Positions 16,402-25,629 are shown, numbered from the stretch's first letter. The stretch is DNA of 64,000 nucleotides from Nonomuraea coxensis DSM 45129 (GCF_019397265.1 NZ_CP068985.1:8898501-8962500); one strand, 5' to 3'. Notes: generated by a model not told the origin, from the sequence alone. Program-made: numbers and translations.

Positions 16402-17184
16402 TCAGTCGACCTTCTCCCGCTGGCTGAGGACACTGGACAGGAACGCCCTGGTCCGCTCGTGCCCGGGGTTGGCGACCAGCTCGGCGGGCGGGCCGCTCTC
16501 GACCACGACGCCGTCGGCGAAGAACGTCAGCCGGTCGCCGACCTCCCTCGCGAAGGCGATCTCGTGGGTGACCACGACCATCGTCATGCCGTCGGCGGCG
16601 AGGCCGCGCATGACCTCCAGCACCTCGTCCACCAGCTCCGGGTCCAGCGCGGACGTGGGCTCGTCGAACAGCATCAGCTCGGGGCTCATCGCCAGCGCCC
16701 TGGCGATGGCGACGCGCTGCTGCTGGCCGCCGGAGAGCTGGTGGGGCCGCTTGTGCGCGTGCGCGGCGAGGCCCACCCGCTCCAGGTGCTCCATCGCCGT
16801 CCGCCGCGCCTGCTCGGCGGGCAGTCCGAGGACGTGGACGGGGGCGCAGGCCACGTTCTCCAGCGCGCTCTGGTGGGCGAACAGGTTGAAGCGCTGGAAC
16901 ACCATGCCGATCCTGCGGCGGAAGGCGGCGAACTCCTTCGGCGACCACGGCCGGTAGCGGCCCTCGCGGAGGTTGTAGCCGACCTCCTCGCCGAGCACCC
17001 GCAGGCTGCCGCCGAGCACCGGCTCCAGCCCGTTGACGCAGCGCAGGAAGGTCGACTTGCCCGACCCCGACGGCCCGATGACGCAGCTCACCTCGCCGGG
17101 CGCGACGGCGAAGTCCACGCCGTTGAGCACCTGCGTCTCGCCGTAGCTCATGCGCACGCCCGTGGCGTGCACGACCGGGCTCAC
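16402..17184 (-). CDS. Polar amino acid ABC transporter ATP-binding protein
   Basis: 260 residues from the GTG that overlaps the permease stop (GTGA). All motifs are present: Walker A GPSGSGKST, Q-loop GMVFQRFNLF, signature LSGGQQQRV, Walker B LMLFDEPTSALD and H-loop VVTHEIAFA. Sequence and length match the GlnQ/HisP class that energises uptake of amino acids and related compounds. An insertion after the first beta-sheet (LREGRYRPWSPKEF) is common in actinobacterial members. Last gene of the amidohydrolase/binding protein/permease/ATPase operon. Confidence 0.9.
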   Translation of the reverse strand: MSPVVHATGVRMSYGETQVLNGVDFAVAPGEVSCVIGPSGSGKSTFLRCVNGLEPVLGGSLRVLGEEVGYNLREGRYRPWSPKEFAAFRRRIGMVFQRFNLFAHQSALENVACAPVHVLGLPAEQARRTAMEHLERVGLAAHAHKRPHQLSGGQQQRVAIARALAMSPELMLFDEPTSALDPELVDEVLEVMRGLAADGMTMVVVTHEIAFAREVGDRLTFFADGVVVESGPPAELVANPGHERTRAFLSSVLSQREKVD

Positions 17185-18095
17185 GCCGCCGCCTTGGACA
17201 GGAGCCTCGCGGTCCGCCCGCCGCCGCGGACCAGCCGGACGGCGTCGGAGCCGAAGCGCCGCTCCAGCCTGCTCTGCAGGAAGGTCGCGATGGCGGTCAT
17301 GAGCATGTACCACAGGCTCGCCACGATCAGCAGCTCCATGATCAGGTTGTTCGCCTTGTAGATCTGGCTGGCGTTCGTCATCAGGTCGTGCCCGGCGACC
17401 ACGTAGACCAGCGAGGTCGTCTTCAGCATGGAGATGAACTCGTTGCCGGTCGGCGGGATGATGATGCGCAGCGCCTGCGGCAGCACGATCACCCGCATGC
17501 GCTTGGCCGGGGTCATGCCGAGCGCGTACGCCGCCTCGGTCTGGCCCTGGTCCACGGCCTGGATGCCGGCGCGCACGGTCTCGGCGAAGTACGCCGCCAG
17601 GTTCAGCCCGAGCCCCAGCATGGCCGCGGTGAAGCCGGTCATCACCTCGTTCGTGTCCCACTTGACGCCGATCATGGTGAACGGCACCTTGAGCACCAGC
17701 TCGGGGAACAGGAACGCCAGGTTGTACCAGAAGATGAGCTGCACCAGCACCGGCGTGCCGCGGAAGAACCAGATGTAGAGCGTGGCGAGCCCGCTCAGCA
17801 CCGGGTTGTGCGACAGCCGCAGGATCGCCATCCCCACGCCCAGCACCAGTCCGAGCACGGTCGCCAGCACCGAGATCTCGATGGTGACCCAGATGCCGTC
17901 CAGGATGCGGTCATGGAACAGGTACTCGGCGACCTTGTCCCAGTGCAGGCGCGGGTTCACCACCATCACGTAGACCAGCCAGCCGGCCGCCACGATCGCG
18001 ACGGCCGCGGCGGCGAGCCGGCCCCAGTGCCGCGTCCTGACGACCGGGATGTGCTCTCCGGAAGGCCCGGTGAAGGGTTCCGTGCGCATGCTCAC
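17181..18095 (-). CDS. Amino acid ABC transporter permease (HisM/GlnP type)
   Basis: 304 residues. A cytoplasmic N-terminus and one extra helix precede the conserved permease core (about residues 75-280) with LGLVLGVGMAILRLS, FFRGTPVLVQLIFWYN and the EAA loop EAAYALGMTPAKRMRVIVLP, which contacts the ATPase. Single-permease systems of this class form homodimers. The GTG start overlaps the binding-protein stop by GTGA; an ATG two codons later is possible. Part of the importer operon 16402-20632. Confidence 0.9.
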   Translation of the reverse strand: MSMRTEPFTGPSGEHIPVVRTRHWGRLAAAAVAIVAAGWLVYVMVVNPRLHWDKVAEYLFHDRILDGIWVTIEISVLATVLGLVLGVGMAILRLSHNPVLSGLATLYIWFFRGTPVLVQLIFWYNLAFLFPELVLKVPFTMIGVKWDTNEVMTGFTAAMLGLGLNLAAYFAETVRAGIQAVDQGQTEAAYALGMTPAKRMRVIVLPQALRIIIPPTGNEFISMLKTTSLVYVVAGHDLMTNASQIYKANNLIMELLIVASLWYMLMTAIATFLQSRLERRFGSDAVRLVRGGGRTARLLSKAAA

Positions 18096-19045
18096 TTACC
18101 GCCGTTGATCACCGCGGACTGGACGGCCAGCTTGTCCAGGTTCCACGCCGCCAGCAGCTTGCCGTACTCGCCGCTGGCGATGAGGGAGTCGAGGGCGCCC
18201 TTGACCGAGTCGATGAGCTGCTGGTTGTCCGGCTTCATGCCGATGCCCCACGGGCTCTCGGTGCCCTCCAGGGCGAGCGCCTCGATCTCCAGCTTGGGGT
18301 CGTCGAGCTTGTACGCCGCCACCACGTAGTCGGTGATGGTGGCCTGCGCCCGTCCGCCGGTGACCTGGAGCAGGGCCTCCTGGTCGCCGGGGAACTTCAG
18401 CAGGTTCACGGCCTTCTTGCCGGACTTCTCGCAGTCGGCGGAGTACTGCTCGGCCAGCTCCATGGACGAGCCGTTGTCGACCACGGAGACCGTCTTGCCG
18501 CACAGGTCGGCCGGGCCGTTGATCCCGGCCGGGTTGCCCTTCTTGACGATCATGCCGGCGCCGGCCTGCACGTAGTCGACGAAGGTGACCTGCTTCTGGC
18601 GCTCCGGCGAGTCGGTCATGGAGGAGATGACGAAGTCGTAGCGGCCGGTCAGCACGCCGGGGATCTGAGAGTTGAACTCCTCGTCGGTGATCGTCACCTT
18701 GACGCCGAGCTTCCTCGCGATGGCCCTGGCCAGGGCGGGGTCGAAGCCGATCGCCGTCTTGCCGTCGCTCGCGTACAGCTCCATGGGCGGGTAGCCGATG
18801 GAGCTGACGACCTTCAGCCCGTCGGACTTGAGCTTCGCGGGCACCTTGGCGGCCAGGCTCTCGTCCGGCGTGATGGCGTTGATGACGTCGGCGGCCTTCT
18901 CCTCGGCGGGCGCCTGGTCCAGCGTGACCGCGGGCGCCGCGCCCTCGGCCTCGGTCGAGCCTCCGTCCAGGGACTGGGCGCCACAGGCCGTGGTGGCGGC
19001 CAGCAACGCGCCGGCGGCCAGGACGGTGATGGTACGGATCTTCAC
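18092..19045 (-). CDS. Amino acid ABC transporter substrate-binding lipoprotein
   Basis: 317 residues. The lipoprotein signal LLAATTACG puts the acylated cysteine at residue 21. The mature protein is a family 3 periplasmic-type binding protein: PPMELYASDGKTAIGFDPALARAI near the ligand cleft, YDFVISSMTDSPERQKQVTFVDY and a C-terminal lobe. Such proteins bind amino acids, opines or small acylated amino acids. A spacer of about 60 residues precedes the domain. It is 15 bp downstream of the amidohydrolase gene, so imported ligand and amidohydrolase substrate may be linked. Ligand not predictable from sequence alone. Confidence 0.9.
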   Translation of the reverse strand: MKIRTITVLAAGALLAATTACGAQSLDGGSTEAEGAAPAVTLDQAPAEEKAADVINAITPDESLAAKVPAKLKSDGLKVVSSIGYPPMELYASDGKTAIGFDPALARAIARKLGVKVTITDEEFNSQIPGVLTGRYDFVISSMTDSPERQKQVTFVDYVQAGAGMIVKKGNPAGINGPADLCGKTVSVVDNGSSMELAEQYSADCEKSGKKAVNLLKFPGDQEALLQVTGGRAQATITDYVVAAYKLDDPKLEIEALALEGTESPWGIGMKPDNQQLIDSVKGALDSLIASGEYGKLLAAWNLDKLAVQSAVINGGK

Positions 19046-19060
19046 GAGGGGGGCTCCTTG

Positions 19061-20632
19061 TCAGAGGCGCTGCCAGCGGACTTCGCCGCCGACGACGGTG
19101 GTGAGGACCTGGGTGCGGAGCACGGCCTCCGGCGTTTCCAGGTAGGGGTCGGTGTCCACGGCGATGAAGTCGGCGAGCATGCCGGGGGCCAGGAGGCCCT
19201 TGCGGTCGCTCTCGCCGGCCGCGTACGCGGCGCCGAGCGTGTGCGCGGTGATCGCCTCCGCCATGCTCAGCCGCTGTTCGGGCTGCCAGCCGCCGGCCGG
19301 GGTGCCGTCCGCGCGGGTACGGGTGACGGCGGCGTGCAGCGCGGCCCACGGGTCGGGGCTCTCCACCGGGGCGTCCGAGCCGAAGGCCAGCGCGACGCCG
19401 GCGTTGAGCATGCCGCGCCAGGCGTACGAGGCCAGGTCGTGCCCGGCGAGCAGCGCGTCGACCAGCGCGATGTCCGTGGTGCAGTGCACCGGCTGCATCG
19501 AGGCGACGACGCCGAGCCTGGCCATCCTGGTGAGGTCCTCGGGGCGCAGGTGCTGGGCGTGTTCGATGCGGTGCCTCAGGCCGGGGGTGGGCCCGATCTT
19601 CTCGTAGGCGTCGAGGACCAGCCGGTTGGCGCGGTCGCCGATGGCGTGGGTGGCGACCGCGATCCCGGCCGCCGCCGCGGTGCTGAAGATCCGGACGAGG
19701 TCTTCGTACGGAGTGACCGCGATGCCGGTGTTGTCGTGTTCGCCGGCGAAAGCTTGGTGCATGTGGCAGGTGTGCGAGCCGAGCGCCCCGTCGCTGAACA
19801 CCTTGACCGGCCCGGTGCGGAACCAGTCGTCGCCCTGGCCGGTGCGGCGGCCCTCGGCGATGGCCGCCTCCAGGTGGACCGTGGGGATCGCCTTGTGCAC
19901 GCGGATCTTCAGCTCGCCGGCCTCGCGCAGCTCCAGGTAGGCGGCGCGGCAGTCCTCGCCGTCGATGTCGTGCACGCTGGTCAGGCCGAACGAGAGCAGT
20001 TCCTCCTGGCCGGCGCGGAGCCGGTCGCGCAGGTCGCCGGTGACCATGAGGGCGCGCAGCGGGTATGAGGCGGACTCGCGCAGGATGCCGGTGGGCTCGC
20101 CGTCGGCGAACCTGACGATCTCGCCGCCGACCGGGTCCGGGGTGGTGGCGTCGATCCCGGCCATCCGCAGGGCGGCGGAGTTGGCCCAGACGGTGTGGCC
20201 GTCGACGTTGGGCAGCGCCACGGGCAGGTCGGGGCAGACCGAGTCGAGGGCGTACCGGTCGGGCTGGACGGGCGGGTCCCAGATGTTGCTGTTCCACCGG
20301 CCGCCGAACAGCCATCCGCCCGGCCGCAGCCGCGCGGCGTGCTCGGCCACCGTGGCCAGGGCCTCGTCCAGGGAGCGCACGTCGCGGAGGTCGACTCCGC
20401 CGAGGCTCTGGGCGTACTGGGCGGTGTGGATGTGGGCGTCGTAGAGGCCGGGCAGGACGGCCGCGCCGTCGAGGTCCACCAGCTCGGCTCCCGGGCCCGC
20501 GGCCTCGCGCACCTCGGCCTCGGAGCCGACGGCGACGATCAGCTCGCCGTCCACCGCCATCGCCTGGGCGACGGGCCGGCCGGTGTCCCCCGTGCCGCCG
20601 GTGCGGATGGAGGCGTTGCGGTATACGCGCAT
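19061..20632 (-). CDS. Amidohydrolase family 3 protein (YtcJ-like)
   Basis: 523 residues. Composite-domain beta sandwich at both ends and a barrel between. The metal-binding HxH is in LYDAHIHTAQY (about residues 68-76); further ligands are probably in HAIGDRANR and HRIEHAQHL, and the late Asp in FGSDAPVESPDP. YtcJ-like enzymes hydrolyse amides, N-formyl or N-acyl groups; there is no signal peptide, so it acts in the cytoplasm. Gene order amidohydrolase, binding protein, permease, ATPase implies it processes the imported compound. Divergent from a LysR gene with a palindrome between them. Confidence 0.87.
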   Translation of the reverse strand: MRVYRNASIRTGGTGDTGRPVAQAMAVDGELIVAVGSEAEVREAAGPGAELVDLDGAAVLPGLYDAHIHTAQYAQSLGGVDLRDVRSLDEALATVAEHAARLRPGGWLFGGRWNSNIWDPPVQPDRYALDSVCPDLPVALPNVDGHTVWANSAALRMAGIDATTPDPVGGEIVRFADGEPTGILRESASYPLRALMVTGDLRDRLRAGQEELLSFGLTSVHDIDGEDCRAAYLELREAGELKIRVHKAIPTVHLEAAIAEGRRTGQGDDWFRTGPVKVFSDGALGSHTCHMHQAFAGEHDNTGIAVTPYEDLVRIFSTAAAAGIAVATHAIGDRANRLVLDAYEKIGPTPGLRHRIEHAQHLRPEDLTRMARLGVVASMQPVHCTTDIALVDALLAGHDLASYAWRGMLNAGVALAFGSDAPVESPDPWAALHAAVTRTRADGTPAGGWQPEQRLSMAEAITAHTLGAAYAAGESDRKGLLAPGMLADFIAVDTDPYLETPEAVLRTQVLTTVVGGEVRWQRL

Positions 20633-20702
20633 GCTCTTGGATCTTCCAGGGGTTCGAGGAGTGGTGCGACTGACTGTAGGGGTGGCGAAAACAAGGTCGG
20701 AA

Positions 20703-20727
20703 GCGCTATAAACACGACATTTAGCGC
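20703..20727. promoter_or_regulatory. Palindrome between amidohydrolase operon and lysR gene
   Basis: GCGCTA (20703-20708) and TAGCGC (20722-20727) form perfect arms around an AT-rich 13-bp centre, in an otherwise GC-rich 116-bp divergent intergenic region. Its position 22 bp before the LysR start suits a LysR-type operator controlling both directions. Confidence 0.5.
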
Positions 20728-20748
20728 CGCTCAGAGCAAGGAAAGCTT

Positions 20749-21624
20749 ATGCTGAAGCCTGAACATCTCCGCACGCTGCGTGAGGTCGTGCGGTTGGGAT
20801 CCTTCGCGGCTGCGGCCAACCGGCTCGGCTACACCTCCTCCGCCGTCTCCCAGCAGATGGCCTCGCTGGAGCGAGAGACCGGGGTGCGGCTGTTCGAGCG
20901 CTTCGCCCACAGCGTGCTGCCGACCAGCGCCGCCGAGGTGCTGGCCAGGCAGGCGGAGACCCTGCTCGCCGACATCGAGCGCATGGTGGCGACGGTCAGG
21001 GAGGTGCACAGGAACAGCCAGCCGCAGGTCCGCCTGGGCGTCTTCCCCAGCATCTGCGACCTGCTGGCGAGCGTGCTGCGGGACCTGGAGCCGGAGGAGC
21101 GGGCCGGGATCCGGCTGTCGGTGGCCGAGCCCTCGCAGCTCATCGCGCGGCTCGGCGCGGGCGGCGAGATGGACGCGGCGATCGTCTACCAGGTGGGCAA
21201 CTCGGGCTTGTCCTGGCCCTCGACGCTGTCGCGGCGGTGGGTCGCCGAGGACCGCTACCGGCTCGTCCTGCCGCGGGCCTGGCCCGACCTGTCACCGCAC
21301 CGGGCCGAGCAGCTCGTCGACCTGCCGTGGATCATGCACCATCCGGGCAGCAGCGACGCCTCGCTCCTCGAGGCCCTGCTCGGCCACTGGAAGCTGCATC
21401 CGCGGGTGGTCTGCCACTCCGACGACTTCAAGGTCACCCTCTCGCTGATCGGCGCGGGGCTCGGCGCGGCCCTCATCCCCGACCTCGCGCTGCGCGACCA
21501 CAGCCCGGACGTCGTGGTGGTCGACCTGCCCTGGCTGAACATCAGCCGCAGCATCTTCACGCTGGCCCGCCCGGAACGCGAGAGCGCCCGCCTGCAGACG
21601 CTGCTGGACAAGCTGGCGTTCTGA
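20749..21624 (+). CDS. LysR family transcriptional regulator
   Basis: 291 residues, standard for the family. N-terminal winged HTH (FAAAANRLGYTSSAVSQQMASL, residues 18-39), linker helix, then the periplasmic-binding-protein-like effector domain from about residue 90. AAGGA precedes the ATG. Divergent transcription from the amidohydrolase/ABC importer operon and a shared palindromic site indicate it controls that operon in response to the imported compound or a breakdown product. Confidence 0.9.
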   Translation: MLKPEHLRTLREVVRLGSFAAAANRLGYTSSAVSQQMASLERETGVRLFERFAHSVLPTSAAEVLARQAETLLADIERMVATVREVHRNSQPQVRLGVFPSICDLLASVLRDLEPEERAGIRLSVAEPSQLIARLGAGGEMDAAIVYQVGNSGLSWPSTLSRRWVAEDRYRLVLPRAWPDLSPHRAEQLVDLPWIMHHPGSSDASLLEALLGHWKLHPRVVCHSDDFKVTLSLIGAGLGAALIPDLALRDHSPDVVVVDLPWLNISRSIFTLARPERESARLQTLLDKLAF

Positions 21625-21647
21625 GGCGGGCGTTCCCGGAACGGATT

Positions 21648-22061
21648 TCAGTCGTGCGCGAGCGATTCCTGGGGAGCGCGCAGCGTGGACAGCGCCCAGC
21701 GGCCGGGACCGAGCACGGCGATGAGCAGGAAACCCCAGCAGAAAAGGGCGGCTTTCTCGCCGCCGTTCTCGATGGGGAACAACGCCTGCGGCTGGTGGAC
21801 GACGAAGTAGGCGTAGGCCATGGTGCCCGAGCAGATGACGGCGGCGACGCGGGTGGCCACGCCGAGGAGGACGAGGCCGCCGGCGACGAGCTGGATGACG
21901 GCGGCCCACCAGCCCGGCCACTCCGCGAAGGCCGGGGTCCCGCCCTGCGGGCCGCCCAGGACGCCGAACAGGGTGGCCGCGCCGTGGCAGGCGAACAGCA
22001 GCCCCAGCACGATGCGGTACAGCGCCAGGAAAAGGTCCTGCTGTTTGATCAGTGGTTCCAT
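21648..22061 (-). CDS. DoxX family membrane protein
   Basis: 137 residues from the ATG preceded by AAAGGA; a longer frame to 22121 has no ribosome site. Four transmembrane helices, including LALYRIVLGLLFACHGAATL, VIQLVAGGLVLLGVATRVAAVI and FCWGFLLIAVLGPGRWAL, match the DoxX/SURF4-like fold. Such proteins take part in thiol/redox or quinone-linked membrane processes, but most are uncharacterised. A perfect LacI-family (CebR-type) operator lies 37 bp upstream of the start, a firm sign of sugar-linked control. Confidence 0.87.
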   Translation of the reverse strand: MEPLIKQQDLFLALYRIVLGLLFACHGAATLFGVLGGPQGGTPAFAEWPGWWAAVIQLVAGGLVLLGVATRVAAVICSGTMAYAYFVVHQPQALFPIENGGEKAALFCWGFLLIAVLGPGRWALSTLRAPQESLAHD

Positions 22062-22097
22062 GACGGCGTCCTTTCCAGATTCCGGTTGAAAAAGACA

Positions 22098-22111
22098 TGG
22101 GAGCGCTCCCA
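22098..22111. promoter_or_regulatory. CebR-type LacI-family operator (14-bp perfect palindrome)
   Basis: TGGGAGCGCTCCCA is a perfect palindrome and, from known Streptomyces work, the consensus box of CebR, the cellobiose-responsive LacI-family repressor. It lies 37 bp upstream of the DoxX start, in a promoter-proximal position. No cellulose or cellobiose gene is nearby, so the regulator would act in trans. Confidence 0.7.
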
Positions 22112-22254
22112 AGAGCGTCAAGAATCCGGCGCCGACATGTCAACTCCGGCTCGTCAGACCCGGTTGCCGACAAAGTCGAGAAAAGACCGCGCACGCTGGC
22201 CGGACGCCATTCCGATAAAACTTTCAACCAGTGAAAATTTCACCGGCCCGGCGG

Positions 22255-22494
22255 TCAGGAGCCCAGATAACGCAGCACGGCGAGGACGCGGCGGCTGTAA
22301 CCCGTCGTGTGCGACAGCTCCAGCTTGAAGGCGGTGCCGCCCGCGCCCACCCGCTCCAGCGCGTCGAGGAAGTCGCCGACCTGGGCCACCCGGTCCTTCA
22401 GCAGGTAGCCGACGCCGTCGATGCTGCCGCTCGTCAGCGCGCCGACCAGCCACAGTCCGCGTACCGCCCAGCGCGTGCCGGCCCTCTTCGTCAT
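22255..22494 (-). CDS. Hypothetical protein, 79 aa
   Basis: A 79-residue frame beginning MTKRAGTRWAVRGLWLVGAL, with one hydrophobic stretch (about residues 10-20) and a helical C-terminal half rich in leucine and valine (VGDFLDALERVGAGGTAFKLEL). Amino acid composition is plausible for a real protein, but no convincing ribosome site precedes the ATG and no family is recognised. It lies between the DoxX and universal stress protein genes on the same strand. Confidence 0.4.
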   Translation of the reverse strand: MTKRAGTRWAVRGLWLVGALTSGSIDGVGYLLKDRVAQVGDFLDALERVGAGGTAFKLELSHTTGYSRRVLAVLRYLGS

Positions 22495-22579
22495 GGGTCC
22501 GAGACTAGGAGGGCCCTGGGTGTGGCCGCCATGCGGCCTGCGGCCGTTCCCTTGTGCGGAAAACCACAGGGGCCGGGGG

Positions 22580-23443
22580 TCAGGCGGGGTGGTCGCCCTC
22601 CCGCTGCCTGACGATCGCCACCGGGCAGGGCGCCTGCCGCAGCAGGGCCGAGGCCACGGAGCCGAACCGCCCGTGCGGACTCCCGACCACGACCAGGGTC
22701 GCCTCGGCGACGCCGGCGACCGACTCCGCCGCCCGCTCGTTCACGGCGCGGAGCTCGACGGCGAGGCCGGGATACCTGCCGCGCCACGGCGCGGCCGTGG
22801 CGGGGAGCCAGTCCTCCGACGCCTCCTTGAGCGCCATCGGGTCGAACGCCGGGTACGTCATCCCCGCCCACGCCACCGGAGGCTGGTGCCAGGAGTACAC
22901 GACGAGCAGCGGCAGGCGCCGCATGGCGGCCTCCTCGCAGGCGAAGCCGAGCACGGCGTCGGCCTTGCCGTCGTCGGTCACGCCGGCCACGATCGGGCCC
23001 GGGTCCGGCCTGCGCGGCAGCGCGCCCCTGCCGCGTACGACGACGACCGGGCAGCGCGCGTGGGCCGCCGCGTGGCTCGCCACGGAGCCGATGACCGCCC
23101 GCGCCATCCCGCGGAGGCCGCGCGAGCCGACCACGAGCAGCTCGGCCCGCGCCGACAGCTCCTCCAGGCGCTCGGTGGGCGAGCCCTCGTACAGGTCGCC
23201 TCGCACGTCGAGGCCGCTGGAGCCGGTGCGCGCGCAGTCGGCGCCGTGCCACAGCACGTGCTCGGCGGCGCGGCGGAGCGAGTCGCGGCCTCCCGGGTCG
23301 CCCTCGCCGTACGGCCACTGCCAGGCATGGCAGACGGTCAGGGGAAGCCTCCGCAGCTCGGCCTCGTCCATCGCCCAGTCGAGGGCCTGCATGGAGTGGT
23401 CGGAGCCGTCGTAGCCGGCGAGCACGCCCAATGACTGTTCCAC
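22580..23443 (-). CDS. Tandem universal stress protein (two UspA domains)
   Basis: 287 residues from the GTG giving VEQSLGVLAGYDGSDHS. Two UspA domains: the first spans about 4-140 with nucleotide-loop motif VVGSRGLRGMARAVIGSVAS, the second about 145-280 with VVGSPHGRFGSVASALLRQ. Both keep the G-2x-G-9x-GS-type ATP-binding pattern, so ATP binding is likely. Tandem Usp proteins in actinomycetes help survive hypoxia and nutrient stress. It is the next gene after the kinase pair 23635-26876 on the same strand, 191 bp away, and could be part of its output. Confidence 0.88.
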   Translation of the reverse strand: MEQSLGVLAGYDGSDHSMQALDWAMDEAELRRLPLTVCHAWQWPYGEGDPGGRDSLRRAAEHVLWHGADCARTGSSGLDVRGDLYEGSPTERLEELSARAELLVVGSRGLRGMARAVIGSVASHAAAHARCPVVVVRGRGALPRRPDPGPIVAGVTDDGKADAVLGFACEEAAMRRLPLLVVYSWHQPPVAWAGMTYPAFDPMALKEASEDWLPATAAPWRGRYPGLAVELRAVNERAAESVAGVAEATLVVVGSPHGRFGSVASALLRQAPCPVAIVRQREGDHPA

Positions 23444-23634
23444 GTTCCCACTGTGCGCGGCCGGCGGCCCGGTGGCGAGAACGCGGTGGCCGCCTCCCGG
23501 AAAGCTTGCCCATTCCGTGGCCGCCCTTTGTCCGCGCGTCGGTTCGGTTCTGTCCCGTTGTGGTGTGCCCGCACCCGGGTCCGCGCCCCGCACGAGCCGC
23601 ACCTGGGCACCGTCGGAAGGCCGCCCGGGGCTCC

Positions 23635-25629
23635 TCATGAGAGGCCGGGCGGGAGCGGCAGGGTCGCCGTGACGGCGGTGCCGCCCGACGGGCGGGCGGC
23701 GATGGCGCACGTGCCGCCGATCTCGGCCGCCCGCTCGCGCATCGAGGTCAGCCCCACGCCCGGTGACGGCTCCTCGGGCAGGCCCACACCGTCGTCGGCG
23801 ACCGTCACCCGCAGGACGCCGTCGCCGCGGGCCAGCGTGACCTCGATCCGGCTCGCGCGGGCGTGCCTGCGGGCGTTGGTGAGCGCCTCCTGGACGATGC
23901 GGTACGCGGCCGTCTCCACCCCGGCGGGCAGGTCGTCCAGCGGCTCGCCCGCCGTGCGGATCTCCACGCAGGGCCCGGGGACGTCGCGGGCGACGTCGCG
24001 CAGCGCGCCGGGCAGGCCCAGCTCCTCCAGCGCGGGCGGCCGCAGGCCATCCACCAGCTCGCGGACCGAGTCCAGCGTGGCGGTCATCTCCTCCCTGAAC
24101 CGGACCAGCAGCTCGTCCACCGAGCCCGGATCGCGTTCCAGGCGGCGGCGGGCCTCGTCCAGGGTCATGGTGACGCTGGTCAGGCTGGGGCCGAGGCCGT
24201 CGTGCAGCTCACGGCCGAGACGGCGGCGCTCCTCGTCGCGGGTGGCGGTGATGCGCTCGCGCGAGTCGTGCAGGTCGGTGCTGAGTCGGACCGCGTGCGC
24301 CAGCTCGGCCAGGTGCTTGGCCATGACGTCGAGCTGCTGCCGGCTCTGCCGGCCGCCGGCCAGCAGCAGGCGGCCCACGTGCTCGCCGTGCCAGACCAGC
24401 GCGACCTCGCGCGGCCGGGCGCCCGGCTCGCCGTCCGCGAACGACACGACGGGCTCCCCCGCCACCCGTACGACCGCGCCGCGCGCGCCCAGCGTGGTGC
24501 GCACGATCGACAGCGCCTCCGCCAGCGCGGCGGCCGGGTCGCCGGCCCGCTGCACGGCGCGGCTGAGCAGGTCGGCGGCCCGGTAAGGGTCGCGCTCGAC
24601 GTTGAAGAGGCGGTCCACCGAGCGTTGCAGGCGCAGCCGTACGGGATGGAAGACCGCGGCGGTGGCGAGGGCCGCGGCCAGCCCGGCGAGCGTCCCGTAG
24701 TCGCCGGCGACGCTGTCGGCCGCCCAGATGAGCCCCGAGTACGTGAGCCCGGCCACGACGGCGAGCGTGCCGTAGACGAGGGTGCGGTCGAGGATGAGGC
24801 GGATGCCGTAGAGCTGGTGGCGCAGCGCCGAGGCCACGACGGCGATGGGGATGCCGGCCGTCAGGAAGATGCGCAGGCCGATCACCACGGGATCCTCCGA
24901 CCCCTGGCTGCCCACCCAGTAGCCCAGGAAGATCACCATCGCCCACAGGTACCAGGCGATCTGCCGGCGCACCTCGGGCGTGGCCGCCCGGTAGCGGAAG
25001 CCCAGGGAGGCGACGCTCAGCAGGCTGAGCAGGATCATGGGGAGCCCGATCCAGGACTCGACGACCTCGGGGATCCGGCCCAGCGCCGGCACGCCGAACG
25101 GGTTCTCGATGTCCAGCCCCAGCTCGAACTCGGGGTCGGGGCTCAGCCCGAGCAGCAGCGAGTGACCGGCCATGAGGACGAGATGGCCGTAGAGCACCGG
25201 CCGCCACCGCTTCGAGGGCAGCCGGCCGTCGGGGAAGAGCAGCGGCATGATCCCGGAGAACGTCGGCACCACCAGGAGCCAGAGCCAGAGCGACGGCCAG
25301 CCGAGGTACGGCGTCAGCGGGCCAGGGGCGAAGGCGTGCGTCCAGGCGGTCAGGGCGAACAGCAGCAGGTAGACCGCCCAGAGCACGCCCGTGCCCCAGA
25401 GCAGCCACGGGAACAGCAGCCGCGGCCGGTGCGTGATGAGGAAGGCCCCGGCCGCGGGGAACAGCAGCCCGACCGGGTCGGGGCCGCCGTCCAGCTCGTT
25501 CCAGTCGGTGAGCTGGGCGCCGAGGACGCTGGTGACGATCGTGGCGGCGGGCGCGGCCACCGCCAGGGTCCACACGACGGCGAGGAGCGCCCGGCGCGCG
25601 GCCGGTGTGCTTCCGGTGGCGGTCGTCAT
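23635..25629 (-). CDS. Membrane sensor histidine kinase (NarL-type partner class)
   Basis: 664 residues. Roughly eight to nine transmembrane helices fill residues 10-345, followed by a GAF-like or helical linker, a HisKA_3 dimerisation domain with phosphoacceptor His in GRELHDGLGPS, and a HATPase domain with intact N-box EALTNARRHARA, G1 box VADDGVGLPE and G2 GVGLTSMRERA. The enzyme looks fully active. Its ATG overlaps the stop of the preceding gene, a degenerate copy of its own C-terminal half, by ATGA. No LuxR-type response regulator is adjacent, so the partner is elsewhere. Confidence 0.9.
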   Translation of the reverse strand: MTTATGSTPAARRALLAVVWTLAVAAPAATIVTSVLGAQLTDWNELDGGPDPVGLLFPAAGAFLITHRPRLLFPWLLWGTGVLWAVYLLLFALTAWTHAFAPGPLTPYLGWPSLWLWLLVVPTFSGIMPLLFPDGRLPSKRWRPVLYGHLVLMAGHSLLLGLSPDPEFELGLDIENPFGVPALGRIPEVVESWIGLPMILLSLLSVASLGFRYRAATPEVRRQIAWYLWAMVIFLGYWVGSQGSEDPVVIGLRIFLTAGIPIAVVASALRHQLYGIRLILDRTLVYGTLAVVAGLTYSGLIWAADSVAGDYGTLAGLAAALATAAVFHPVRLRLQRSVDRLFNVERDPYRAADLLSRAVQRAGDPAAALAEALSIVRTTLGARGAVVRVAGEPVVSFADGEPGARPREVALVWHGEHVGRLLLAGGRQSRQQLDVMAKHLAELAHAVRLSTDLHDSRERITATRDEERRRLGRELHDGLGPSLTSVTMTLDEARRRLERDPGSVDELLVRFREEMTATLDSVRELVDGLRPPALEELGLPGALRDVARDVPGPCVEIRTAGEPLDDLPAGVETAAYRIVQEALTNARRHARASRIEVTLARGDGVLRVTVADDGVGLPEEPSPGVGLTSMRERAAEIGGTCAIAARPSGGTAVTATLPLPPGLS

